Positions 24,289 to 32,726 of a stretch of DNA of 45,349 nt are shown in pieces. The stretch comes from CAZSHX01 sp964606895 (GTDB lineage Bacteria > Bacteroidota > Ignavibacteria > Kapaibacteriales > UBA2268), in contig CAZSHX010000036.1 of the NCBI GenBank assembly GCA_964606895.1, forward strand, positions 1-45,349, given 5' to 3'. The notes below the pieces were generated by a model that was not told the origin of the DNA, did no database searches, and saw only the letters and a program-made list of their open reading frames with translations. A program made the position numbers and the translations under genes. Positions within the stretch are counted from its first letter, which is position 1. The number at the start of each line of letters is the position of its first letter.

Positions 24289-25020
24289 CTAAATCTGATA
24301 TTTGATAATCAATGTGGCTTCGAACTTAATGAGTTGCTTTCTCTCATGGTCAAAAGCATGGTCAACAAACCCGTCAAATTTTATTAGTGCTTTAATCTGA
24401 CCTGATGTTCTTGTTCTGGTGTCTTCAATAATTTGAAAAGTTAAAGGAGACGATATTCCGGGATAAGCATTTATCTTTTTATTCGGATAAAACTCAAGAA
24501 ACAGTGCTGACCATTGTGATGAATTTAAATCCTGATTGAGATTATAGAAACCGGAGCCTTTTAACGAATCCAATTTTATTCGAATGGCTGATGTATGAGC
24601 AATAATCTCATTACCCATCGTATCAACCAAAGCAGTATTCTCAAAATCCAGAACCAGCCATAAACGGGAATTAATCTCTGAAGTATCTATAACAGCACTT
24701 TTAGCATTGAATTTTATTCTCCATGGCACTTCGCCAATTAGCCCACCCATCATGGTATTATCCCTTTTGTACACAGTTTCGGATATTGAAAGGCTGATAT
24801 CATTTGTTTTGATTCTGACATTTGGAAAGACAGTATCTTTTTTTGTGGTATCTTTCCTTGTTGTGTCCTTTTTGGTTGTATCTACAATACTTCTCGTCGT
24901 ATCAAACAACGGAATTTTGTTGACATTGGTTTCGACACCTAATGGATCCTGACAACCGCTGAGGTTGAAAATCAGAAATCCTGTAAAAGAAAGCATCAAT
25001 ATGGTTTTTATGAATTTCAT
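24289..25020 (-). CDS. lipoprotein with DTTKK-rich linker
   Basis: A 243-residue lipoprotein of unknown function. Starting at MKFIKTILML, the lipobox is FNLSGC (Cys about residue 23). Next comes a low-complexity linker of repeated DTT(K/R)KD units, then a beta-rich domain with no family I recognise (ending FEATLIIKYQI). I use the ATG at 25020 because it starts the signal peptide and lies 4 bp after the upstream stop; a 9-codon extension would overlap the upstream gene. Third gene of the unit with the ECF sigma and the anti-sigma/beta-barrel protein, so it may act in the same envelope signalling or be a target. Confidence 0.65.
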   Translation of the reverse strand: MKFIKTILMLSFTGFLIFNLSGCQDPLGVETNVNKIPLFDTTRSIVDTTKKDTTRKDTTKKDTVFPNVRIKTNDISLSISETVYKRDNTMMGGLIGEVPWRIKFNAKSAVIDTSEINSRLWLVLDFENTALVDTMGNEIIAHTSAIRIKLDSLKGSGFYNLNQDLNSSQWSALFLEFYPNKKINAYPGISSPLTFQIIEDTRTRTSGQIKALIKFDGFVDHAFDHERKQLIKFEATLIIKYQI

Positions 25021-25024
25021 TTTC

Positions 25025-26245
25025 TTAGAAACTAATCCCCATACCATATTTAAATCCGATTTTACCCGAATTGAAGTAATTGGTTTGATGCTTGTACATC
25101 AAATCGCTATATTCTAATCCAATAACAAACGAAACACCATAGTAAGGTTTAATCTCAGTACCAACCATCAATCTTCCGATGAATCCGACATTTGTTCCGC
25201 CAAGCGATATTTGACTGAAAGGAGAAACCCAGCTTATGATTTCATTAAATTTATATCTTGCAGTTGCACTGTATGAAGTGAAATTAGGCTGTTGTTCATA
25301 TCTCCAGGGCTGACCTTTTCCATCTTTACCTTCATAGCTCTGGAAAAATGTTTCCTGACGGAGGTCAAGTCCGGCAGACCAATTATCATTGAAATTATAG
25401 AATAACCCAATTTGCGAATTATTGAAATTCGCATATTGATTAGGATTAATTGTAGCTTTTTGCAAATTAAACGGTGCTGACCCCATATATTCAACCGAGA
25501 AATTCATTTTATCAGTCCCAATAAATTCAGACAAAGGCTGTAGATTGAAAGATATCGGCATATTGCCCTGACGAGTAGTCTGAGGGGCTGAAATCAGATT
25601 GCCTCTTCCGATTTTTTCATTAATAGGTGAAAGAGATATAACCTGCTGATTGCTTACCATAGATTGGTCAACTATTTGTTTATTGCTAACCGGAGGGTTC
25701 TCAGTCTGTTTTTGAACATAAACATATCTGACGATTGTTTTTGTTCTGACCGGAGGTTGTGCAATATTTGTATTCGGATTGGCTTGCAGATTGTTTCCGC
25801 TAATATTTTCAGTTTGCTTTACTATTTTTGATGTAGTAGAATTATTTCCGGTATAAGCATTTTTATCGCCATAAATCATTGGATTGATAAGCATTAGAAC
25901 GACCACAGCTGTTGCGGCGGCTGAAACCAAACCACCAAGAATAACATGTGAATATTTTGTGAGAACGGATGCAGATTGTACTCCGGTTAATGCAGAACCT
26001 GTACCGATCGGAACAGGAGCCACAGGAGGAGGAGTAAAACCGAGAGCCGAAAAAACCTTCAAGGTTGATTCAGGGGCAGGGGTGAATGCCCTTTTGTCAG
26101 TTCTGATTGCATCTTTGATAGCAAGTTGCTGGCGGAGTTCACTCCTAAGATCTTCGTTACCCGAAAGCGTCATGAAGAATTGCTCCTCTACTTCCGGTGA
26201 AAGATTCCCGTCAACATATTCCTGAATTAAGTCTGTGTATTCCAT
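25025..26245 (-). CDS. anti-sigma-like membrane protein fused to a C-terminal beta-barrel-like domain
   Basis: 406 residues with three parts. Residues 1-95 are cytoplasmic and resemble anti-sigma N-terminal domains (DLIQEYVDGNLSPEVEEQFF, EDLRSELRQQLAIKDAI) but lack the zinc-binding HxxxCxxC. One membrane helix lies at 101-121 (VILGGLVSAAATAVVVLMLI). Residues 125-225 are a Gln/Asn/Pro-rich periplasmic linker. Residues 230-406 are alternating beta strands (GLFYNFNDNWSAGLDLRQ, IGRLMVGTEIKPYYGVSFV) ending in KYGMGISF, a terminal aromatic like that of outer-membrane barrels. It starts 19 bp after the ECF sigma gene, the usual place of its anti-sigma factor. A protein joining inner- and outer-membrane parts is suggested; the barrel part could also stay periplasmic. 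Confidence 0.7.
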   Translation of the reverse strand: MEYTDLIQEYVDGNLSPEVEEQFFMTLSGNEDLRSELRQQLAIKDAIRTDKRAFTPAPESTLKVFSALGFTPPPVAPVPIGTGSALTGVQSASVLTKYSHVILGGLVSAAATAVVVLMLINPMIYGDKNAYTGNNSTTSKIVKQTENISGNNLQANPNTNIAQPPVRTKTIVRYVYVQKQTENPPVSNKQIVDQSMVSNQQVISLSPINEKIGRGNLISAPQTTRQGNMPISFNLQPLSEFIGTDKMNFSVEYMGSAPFNLQKATINPNQYANFNNSQIGLFYNFNDNWSAGLDLRQETFFQSYEGKDGKGQPWRYEQQPNFTSYSATARYKFNEIISWVSPFSQISLGGTNVGFIGRLMVGTEIKPYYGVSFVIGLEYSDLMYKHQTNYFNSGKIGFKYGMGISF

Positions 26246-26264
26246 ATCTATACCATTAATAAAA

Positions 26265-26825
26265 TTATTTTGCTAAGTCCTTCAAGTAGGGAGCTAAAAT
26301 TTCCCTAACTTTTGATTTTGCTCTTGAAACTCTCGATTTTGCATTTCCGACAGTAGTTTGTGTCATTTTTGCAATCTCTTCATAACTAAGTGAATCGTAC
26401 TCTCTGAGAACAAATGCTTCCCTGTATTCAAAATCAAGTAGCTCAATTGCTGTTGTAATCAGATCCAGAAGTTCAGTTTTGTCATACGACCTGTCCATCA
26501 TAATAAAATCCATGTCTTCAATCGGTACTGTCCTCAGGCTGTCCCTTTTGAAATTCAGACACAAATTTCTTGCAATTGTTATCAAAAAACCCGGTACGTT
26601 CAAATTCGCTTTTCCAGTGTCAATTTTTTCAAAGAACTTGATAAATGTTTCCTGAAAAATATCTTCAGCGGCATCTTTGTCCGATAAAACTCTGTAGCAG
26701 TAAGCGTGCACAGAAGAAGCATATCTCTGATAAAGTTCAGTGAATGCCTTTTCCGAAGCAGGTTTTTCCTTTTTCAGGAGTAGAACCAGTTCTTGGTCTG
26801 AATATTTTGAGTAATTATCGCGCAT
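26265..26825 (-). CDS. ECF-type RNA polymerase sigma factor
   Basis: 186-residue sigma-70 family factor of the extracytoplasmic-function class. Region 2 spans about 15-85 (AFTELYQRYASSVHAYCYRV, DAAEDIFQETFIKFF, FLITIARNLCLNFKR). Region 4 spans about 125-178 (LLDFEYREAFVLREYDSLSYEE, then TTVGNAKSRVSRAKSKVRE as the helix-turn-helix). I choose the ATG at 26825 over an in-frame TTG four codons upstream. The next gene is its likely anti-sigma factor, so activity is probably controlled by sequestration and envelope signals. Upstream (26838-26870) a TAATTTG is preceded by TTG at a 22-nt spacing, a weak promoter match that might be housekeeping rather than autoregulated. Confidence 0.92.
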   Translation of the reverse strand: MRDNYSKYSDQELVLLLKKEKPASEKAFTELYQRYASSVHAYCYRVLSDKDAAEDIFQETFIKFFEKIDTGKANLNVPGFLITIARNLCLNFKRDSLRTVPIEDMDFIMMDRSYDKTELLDLITTAIELLDFEYREAFVLREYDSLSYEEIAKMTQTTVGNAKSRVSRAKSKVREILAPYLKDLAK

Positions 26826-26998
26826 TTTCAATATCAATCTTCTTGTTCAATACAAATTACACACAAACCTTTAATTCGTTGCAATTTGCTTAAAGAAAAT
26901 TTTAATCATATTAGATCTATTTTTAAATAAGAAACGTATTACTAAGAAAATTGTTAGCGAGGCTGTTAATAAAGAAGTTATTTTCTTTTTTTATTGCC

Positions 26999-27055
26999 CC
27001 ACGCTAAATCGTGTGGTTGATGGATGTGAACAACCACATTCTAAAGCTTGTGGTT
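26999..27055. repeat. overlapping hairpins of the GTGGTTG family
   Basis: Within the 26826-27184 gap. TGTGGTTG (27012-27019) pairs with CAACCACA (27031-27038), and the AACCACA part of the latter (27032-27038) can instead pair with TGTGGTT (27049-27055). A short stem CACG-CTAAAT-CGTG lies before them. The two main hairpins exclude each other. The rest of the gap is AT-rich and holds the sigma gene's upstream region; no gene seen. Confidence 0.6.
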
Positions 27056-27130
27056 ATTACACCAATAGGTTATAGCAATTTCTTTATAATCTGAAAATTT
27101 TTTAAAATTTTTGATTTAAAATAGAAATAT

Positions 27131-27161
27131 AAAAAAAAAGGTAGGTTCATCGCCTGCCTTT
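27131..27161 (-). terminator. terminator of the PpiD/SurA-like gene
   Basis: Minus strand AAAGGCAGG / CCTACCTTT (27161-27153 and 27145-27137, one G-U pair), 7-nt loop, then a U-run (27136-27131). It ends 24 bp after the stop codon. Confidence 0.85.
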
Positions 27162-27184
27162 CTTTAACATCCATATATAGGATT

Positions 27185-29368
27185 TTAATATTCTTTGTAG
27201 AATTTGCTTCTTAAGTCTTTAATCTTGGCATCTTCTTTCACCTTCTGCAACCACTGATAATAAATGGTCTGTGAAGCTGACATCTTAACCTGATTTATAT
27301 ATCCGGGTAATGCGGCTTTAACTGTGTTTTCATCCGGAACCTTGCGGTTTGAAACCTGAACAATATACCAGCCGTTTTCACCGCTGAATGGTTCGGAAAT
27401 CACACCGGCAGGGACACTGAAACATTTTTCGGTGAAGCCGAAATCTTGTCCTGCTCCTGGAATTGTACCGTTGTTTTGAAGTCCGGGGGCTGATTTCACC
27501 TGAAGAGGAGCAATCATACCTGCGGCATTCAAAAGATTACCGGAATTTTTAACCTGATTAAACACTTCGGTTGCTTTGGCTTTCAAAGCCTGAATTTTCT
27601 TTTGTTTGATTAATGTAGTTTTGATTTTGTCTTTTAAATCTTTCAAAGGCAGAACACCTGCTTCTCTGGCTTCAACAACCTGAGCAACAACATATCCAAC
27701 ATTTTTCAAATCAAGAGGCTCAATAACTTTTCCGACTTCTGTTTCAAAAGCCATTGCGGAAAGATACTGAGAACCGAAAATTGGTTTGTCCATTTCGAAG
27801 AAATCAGTTTCTCTTGGTGCTTTTTTGAAAAATTTTGCGGCTTCGTCGAATGATGTTCCGGCATCAACTTTGTTCTTCAATTCGCGGGCATCCCTCGATA
27901 GAAGCTTGATGGTCTGGCGTGAAACTTCGATAGCCACTTTAATCTGGCTATATTTGAGTTCTTCAGATTTCTTATCTGTAACTTTAATAATATGGAAACC
28001 GAACTGGGATTCGATGGGACCGACAATCGAGCCAACCTTGGCACCGTAAGCGGCTTCTTCGAATGGTTTAACCATTCTGCCTTTGCCAAAGAAACCCAAA
28101 TCGCCGCCGTTTGTTGCAGAGCCTTTATCTTCTGAATGTTCACGTGCAAGAGCCGCGAAATCACCTTTTTTTGCTTTTTCCATCAGGCTAACTGCAAATG
28201 CTTTCGCACTGTCTTTGTTAGTACCGAAATTAATTAGGATGTGGCTTGCTTTAACAACTTCGTTGTCGCCATTCTTTTTGTCATCAAGGCGGAAGAAATA
28301 AGTTCCGTCAGAAAGCTGAACAGGACCAAGTATATCTTTAATTCCAAGATTTGTAATATAAGGTGCTATATTTGCAGGAATTTCAGTTATTAATGTGTAG
28401 CTGAAAGTCTGTCCCTGATTTTCTTTCATTTTCTTTGAAAATACAGAGTCGGCTAAATCTTTTGAGGTTGCCTGTGCAAGAGCAACATCATTAGCAATCT
28501 TTTTAATAGCTTTTAAAGCAACTGCTGTATCTTTGTCGGATGGCTGCAACTGGAAAACTGTAAATTTAAGTTTTCTTTTTGCTTTTGTTTTATTGTACTT
28601 GCTGATTTTTTCGTAGTATTTTTCAATCTCGGTATCGGAAACTGTAATACTGTTATCAGGAATTTGACGCAAGTCAAGGTGAATGTAGTTCACATCTGCT
28701 GTCGAATTTTCATTGAGATATTTCTGCTTTGCATAAAGAGGAGAAATCATCATACCTGTAGCACTAACGCCTGCTCTCATACCTTCAGTGAATTTTTCTT
28801 CTCTGATGTATTTCTGAATTTTCAGAAGGTCATTACGGAAAGATTGAACGATATTTTTCTTTTCTTCGGGTGCCATTGACTGCGGCAGACGGTTCATGAT
28901 AACTTCCGGATTCGAAACGATTTCCAGATAGCTGTCTTTTTGGAATCTTCCGAGTGAATCGGTAAATGGTTTTCGAAGATATTCTGGTGGATTGTCGAAC
29001 AAAACGTCAAGAACTTCTTCGTCAGTAACAAAAATGCCGACTTTTTCGGCTTCCTGCCTTAGCAGGACATCGTCAACCATTTGTTGCCAAACCTGACGAC
29101 GAATCTGTACTTCGTCTATGTTCTGTTCTTCTTTGTCCTTATTTTGAGTTCTTTGCTGTTCGATTTGCTCGCGAACTTTGTTCTCAAAATCTTTGTAAAG
29201 AATTTTTTCACCATTAATAACACCAATTTCGGCTGTCTGGAAATTCTGTCCCTGTTTCATCAAACTGCTGATGTCAGCATCCGATGCAACCATAAAACCA
29301 ATAAACACGAGGGCAAATGCCGCCAAAAAATAAGGTGAAGTTTTGCGTAAGCGTTCTAGTGTACCCAT
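27185..29368 (-). CDS. PpiD/SurA-like peptidyl-prolyl isomerase chaperone
   Basis: A 727-residue periplasmic foldase held in the inner membrane by one helix (about 11-28, SPYFLAAFALVFIGFMVA) after a short cytoplasmic tail, as in PpiD. A SurA_N-like chaperone region spans about 45-210. The parvulin domain spans about 371-468: VKASHILINFG, GDFAALAREHSEDKGS, GGDLGFFGKGRMVKPFEEAA, IESQFGFHIIKV. The flanking segment at 300-365 looks like a degenerate second parvulin unit and the C-terminus (500-727) like an inactive one. The start has AGGAG 11 nt upstream. It is transcribed divergently from panC and neighbours the envelope sigma unit, which suits a role in outer-membrane protein folding. Confidence 0.88.
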   Translation of the reverse strand: MGTLERLRKTSPYFLAAFALVFIGFMVASDADISSLMKQGQNFQTAEIGVINGEKILYKDFENKVREQIEQQRTQNKDKEEQNIDEVQIRRQVWQQMVDDVLLRQEAEKVGIFVTDEEVLDVLFDNPPEYLRKPFTDSLGRFQKDSYLEIVSNPEVIMNRLPQSMAPEEKKNIVQSFRNDLLKIQKYIREEKFTEGMRAGVSATGMMISPLYAKQKYLNENSTADVNYIHLDLRQIPDNSITVSDTEIEKYYEKISKYNKTKAKRKLKFTVFQLQPSDKDTAVALKAIKKIANDVALAQATSKDLADSVFSKKMKENQGQTFSYTLITEIPANIAPYITNLGIKDILGPVQLSDGTYFFRLDDKKNGDNEVVKASHILINFGTNKDSAKAFAVSLMEKAKKGDFAALAREHSEDKGSATNGGDLGFFGKGRMVKPFEEAAYGAKVGSIVGPIESQFGFHIIKVTDKKSEELKYSQIKVAIEVSRQTIKLLSRDARELKNKVDAGTSFDEAAKFFKKAPRETDFFEMDKPIFGSQYLSAMAFETEVGKVIEPLDLKNVGYVVAQVVEAREAGVLPLKDLKDKIKTTLIKQKKIQALKAKATEVFNQVKNSGNLLNAAGMIAPLQVKSAPGLQNNGTIPGAGQDFGFTEKCFSVPAGVISEPFSGENGWYIVQVSNRKVPDENTVKAALPGYINQVKMSASQTIYYQWLQKVKEDAKIKDLRSKFYKEY

Positions 29369-29522
29369 TCTTTAAAATGCTCCTATTTAAATATATATAA
29401 ATTTATTTTCAAACTATTTATGATAAATTGGATTTATCAGAACAACAAATTTATTGATGTTTTCTTAATTTTCCAATTTTTACTTCAATTTAATTGTTCT
29501 TCGTGCAATCAATTTTTTTTCT

Positions 29523-29530
29523 TAACTTTG
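29523..29530 (+). promoter_or_regulatory. -7 promoter element of panC
   Basis: TAACTTTG, an exact TAnnTTTG match, about 52 bp before the panC start. No TTTG at the right distance upstream; the nearest TTG is about 26 nt away, so confidence is moderate. Confidence 0.4.
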
Positions 29531-29581
29531 TTTTTCTTCATTTTGATTGAATTAAAGCAATATTCGAGAGGCTAGAATCTG

Positions 29582-30475
29582 ATGCAGATAATTAATAAAG
29601 TAAGTGAAATGCAGTCCATTTCCCGGGGGCTTCGTGCCGAGCGGAAAACTATTGTCCTTGTTCCGACTATGGGCTATTTCCACGAAGGTCATGCTAGCTT
29701 GATGAGACGGGCAAAAGAATTGGGAGATATTGTCATAACCACATTGTTTGTAAATCCTACCCAATTTGCTCCGAATGAAGATTTTACAAGATACCCTCGA
29801 GACATTGAACGCGACAGCAAAATTGCATCTGATTCCGGTGTTGACTATCTTTTTCATCCGTCACCCGAGGAAATGTACCCTTTTGGAATTAATTCGAAAA
29901 TTATCATCGGTGGAATAACCGATAAATTTGAAGGAGTGAAACGTCCCGGACATTTCGACGGTGTTGCCACAATTGTTGCAAAGCTATTCAATGCGACTCT
30001 TCCACATATTTCAATTTTCGGACAGAAGGATTATCAACAAACTTTAGTAATCAAAAGACTTGCAGAGGAATTTTTGTTTGACATTAAAATTGTTGTAGCA
30101 CCTACTATCCGCAATACAGATGGTCTGGCAATGAGTTCGCGGAATATATATTTAAGTTCTTTCGACCGTTCTAATGCCGATATTTTATTCAGGGCGATTG
30201 GCGAAGCTGAAAAAGCTATTTCAAACGGAGAAAAAAGAAGAAAAGTGATAAATGCCATTATGCATTCAACTTTGCGGACTGTTCAGGGATTGCAAATAGA
30301 TTATGCTTCTGCCGCCGATTCGGATAACCTTGCAGAGCCTGAAGAATTTATTCCCGGTCAGCATATTGTTTTGCTGATAGCTTGCTACATCGGGAAAACA
30401 AGATTAATTGACAATGCTGTTGTTACTCTTCCATCGAGTATTTCCAGCAAACCTGAAAATTTCATTGAGGGGTAG
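29582..30475 (+). CDS. panC: pantothenate synthetase
   Basis: Joins pantoate and beta-alanine with ATP to make pantothenate, the coenzyme A precursor. The HIGH-like motif is MGYFHEGHASLMRRA (His34, His37). Also present are FVNPTQFAPNEDF, VATIVAKLFN, FGQKDYQQTLVIKRL and the KMSKS-like MSSRNIYLSS. Length 297. It lies alone, divergent from the PpiD-like gene; the HEPN/MNT pair follows after 125 bp and is probably separate. panB and panD are not in the window. Confidence 0.96.
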   Translation: MQIINKVSEMQSISRGLRAERKTIVLVPTMGYFHEGHASLMRRAKELGDIVITTLFVNPTQFAPNEDFTRYPRDIERDSKIASDSGVDYLFHPSPEEMYPFGINSKIIIGGITDKFEGVKRPGHFDGVATIVAKLFNATLPHISIFGQKDYQQTLVIKRLAEEFLFDIKIVVAPTIRNTDGLAMSSRNIYLSSFDRSNADILFRAIGEAEKAISNGEKRRKVINAIMHSTLRTVQGLQIDYASAADSDNLAEPEEFIPGQHIVLLIACYIGKTRLIDNAVVTLPSSISSKPENFIEG

Positions 30476-30600
30476 GGCGAACCGGATTAGTCTTTATGAA
30501 GTAATGAGAAATCCGGGATTTATAAGAAATTCATGATGAAAAACCCGAAAGATTTTATTAATTTAGTGTTTTTTTAATATTATTGAGATAAGATAAAAAG

Positions 30601-31005
30601 ATGGAACAAGATATCAGGTGGAAACAGCGGTTTTCCAATTATGAGAAAGCATTGCATCAGCTTACAGGTGCTATTGAAAATAACGATGCTGACCCGATTG
30701 ATATTATAAAAGAAGGTATTATTCAGCGATTTGAATTCACTCACGAATTGGCTTGGAAAGTGATGAAAGACTTTTTGCAATATGAAGGATTTCAAAATAT
30801 AACCGGCTCGAGAAGTGCTACAAAAGAAGCCTTCAACAAAGGACTCATTGAGGATGGTCAGGTTTGGATGGATATGATAGAAAGCAGAAATAATACAGTT
30901 CACACTTACGATGAGAATATTTTAAAAGAAGAATTCAATAAAATTGTGAATATCTATTTTGCTTATTTTTGTAGGTTTAATTCAAAAATGAAAACCCTTC
31001 TATGA
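30601..31005 (+). CDS. HEPN-domain toxin of a HEPN/MNT pair (HI0074 family)
   Basis: A 134-residue all-helical protein of the nucleotidyltransferase substrate-binding (HI0074/HepT) family. The pattern RFEFTHELAWKVMKDFLQ (about 43-60), SRSATKEAFNKGLI and MIESRNNTVHTYDE is typical. The RNase motif R-x4-H is present as Arg96-NNTV-His101, so it could be an active HEPN ribonuclease. Its gene overlaps the MNT partner by ATGA, the usual arrangement of this toxin-antitoxin type, in which the MNT protein modifies the HEPN protein with AMP. Pairing and function are inferred from family knowledge. It may protect a mobile or stress-related locus, but no mobility gene is adjacent. Confidence 0.85.
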   Translation: MEQDIRWKQRFSNYEKALHQLTGAIENNDADPIDIIKEGIIQRFEFTHELAWKVMKDFLQYEGFQNITGSRSATKEAFNKGLIEDGQVWMDMIESRNNTVHTYDENILKEEFNKIVNIYFAYFCRFNSKMKTLL

Positions 31006-31307
31006 AATTCGGACTTAATGAAGATACCATCTCTAAAATCAATTCGGTATTTGAAAATTATCCCGAAATCGAAGGGGTTATTATTTATGGTTCGCGAGCC
31101 AAAGGCACCTATCGCCCCGGTTCGGAAATAGATTTGGCTTTAAAGGGAAAAGATTTATCAGGTTCTATACTTTCAAAAATCAATGCAGATATTGAAGAAT
31201 TGAATACACCTTATTTGTTTGATATTTTAATATTGGATACTCTAAACTCACCCGAATTAGCCGAGCAAATCAAAAGATTCGGACAAAATTTTATTCTGCG
31301 GAAATGA
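31002..31307 (+). CDS. MNT-domain nucleotidyltransferase antitoxin (MntA-like)
   Basis: 101-residue minimal nucleotidyltransferase. The signature is GS-x10-E-x-D: Gly30-Ser31 in IIYGSRAKGTYRPG and Glu42-Ile43-Asp44 in SEIDLALKG. Most MNT proteins have D-x-D, so the first metal-binding Asp is replaced by Glu. The third acidic position is probably in LFDILILD (Asp or nearby). It overlaps the HEPN gene by 4 bp, which couples translation. Activity with Glu is plausible but untested; loss of AMPylation would leave a pure binding antitoxin. Confidence 0.88.
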   Translation: MKFGLNEDTISKINSVFENYPEIEGVIIYGSRAKGTYRPGSEIDLALKGKDLSGSILSKINADIEELNTPYLFDILILDTLNSPELAEQIKRFGQNFILRK

Positions 31308-31350
31308 AAGGCTGAAACTATTATTTTTAGGTTAACCTCTACCCCATTTC

Positions 31351-32619
31351 TCAATTTAAAAATCTTTTAAACTGAAAATCAAAGACTTCACGGTTTTCTT
31401 TGCTGACTTTTACTACGAATTGTATCCCGTCATCTTTGTCGGTTCTTTCGATTATATCCACTACATTATAAAGTTTGGAAATGAGTTCCATTGAGCTGTA
31501 AGGCAGTAGAAAGCTTAATTGTGTGCTGAACTCATCAACTTTTTTCTGAAACAAATCGAGCAGTTTGAGAATATTTATTCCCCTTTTTGCCGAAATGAAA
31601 ATTGAGTCGGGATTCTCTTCCTCCAAAACATGAATGAAATCTCTGTCTTCGAGCATATCTACTTTGTTGAATACCAGAACAATAGGTTTATCGCTGATTT
31701 TCAGCACATCGAGTGTATCATTAACCACCTGAATCTGCTCTTTGAAATAGGGATGCGAAACGTCCACAATATGAATCAGAACATCGGCTTCAGCGGCTTC
31801 GGCAAGCGTACTTCTGAATGAAGCTATCAAATGTGCGGGAAGTTTGCGAATAAAGCCTACAGTATCCGAAAGCAGGGCATTTTTGCCAGCCGGAAGACTG
31901 AAACTGCGAACGGTTGTGTCAAGCGTGGCAAAAAGTTTATCTTCAACATATACTTCCGACTCTGTAATCATATTCATAAGGGTTGACTTTCCTGCATTCG
32001 TATAACCCACCAAAGCAAATTTGGAAATATTCGCCCGCCCTTTTCTCTGCTGTTCTTTCTGTGTGGAAATATCAATCAGCTTGTCCTGAAGATGCTGAAT
32101 GCGTAAACGGACAATTCGTCTGTCTGTTTCAATCTGAGTTTCGCCCGGACCTTTTGTTCCAATTCCTCCGAATTGTTTGGAAAGGTGTGTCCACATCCTG
32201 GTTAACCGCGGGAGTAAATATTGAAGTTGGGCAAGTTCCACCTGCGTTTTGGCTTCAAGAGATTTGGCGTGCTTTGCAAAAATATCAAGAATCAAGCCGC
32301 TACGGTCTATAACCTTTACTTTTAGTTCGTTTCCAAGATTTTTCATCTGAACAGGAGACAAATCGTCATCGAAAATAATCAGGTTGATTTCGTTTTCAAG
32401 GACTGCAAGTCGGATTTCTTCAACTTTTCCTTTGCCGATTGCAGTGGCAGGATTAGGATGGTCAAGCTCCTGATAAAATTTTTCTATAACTTCGGCTCCG
32501 GCAGTATCGGCAAGCGATTCAAGCTCGTTAAGATGCTCGAATGCAATCTCGCGGTTAGCTCCTTTGCGTCCAAGGGAGACTAAAATCGCCCTTTCAGGTT
32601 TTGGTATATTATCAAACAT
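31351..32619 (-). CDS. hflX: ribosome-associated GTPase HflX
   Basis: A 422-residue translational GTPase that splits stalled or hibernating ribosomes. N-terminal ATP/nucleotide-binding HflX domain (ERAILVSLGRKG, DFDDDLSP-like IIFDDDLSPVQ, KVIDRSGLILDIFA), a helical linker with GPGETQIETDRR, then the G domain: G1 GYTNAGKST, G3 SDTVGFIRKLP, G4 NKVD, G5 region ISAKRG. Length normal. Convergent with the HEPN/MNT pair and divergent from the carbonic anhydrase gene, so single-gene transcription is likely. Confidence 0.95.
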   Translation of the reverse strand: MFDNIPKPERAILVSLGRKGANREIAFEHLNELESLADTAGAEVIEKFYQELDHPNPATAIGKGKVEEIRLAVLENEINLIIFDDDLSPVQMKNLGNELKVKVIDRSGLILDIFAKHAKSLEAKTQVELAQLQYLLPRLTRMWTHLSKQFGGIGTKGPGETQIETDRRIVRLRIQHLQDKLIDISTQKEQQRKGRANISKFALVGYTNAGKSTLMNMITESEVYVEDKLFATLDTTVRSFSLPAGKNALLSDTVGFIRKLPAHLIASFRSTLAEAAEADVLIHIVDVSHPYFKEQIQVVNDTLDVLKISDKPIVLVFNKVDMLEDRDFIHVLEEENPDSIFISAKRGINILKLLDLFQKKVDEFSTQLSFLLPYSSMELISKLYNVVDIIERTDKDDGIQFVVKVSKENREVFDFQFKRFLN

Positions 32620-32726
32620 TTTTTTTCAGTAATTTTATTTTTGTATATTCGCTTAATGCAAATTATCGAAAATGAAACTATTTTTATTGTAAATATATAT
32701 TTATCAACTTTATTTGATTAGGAAAA

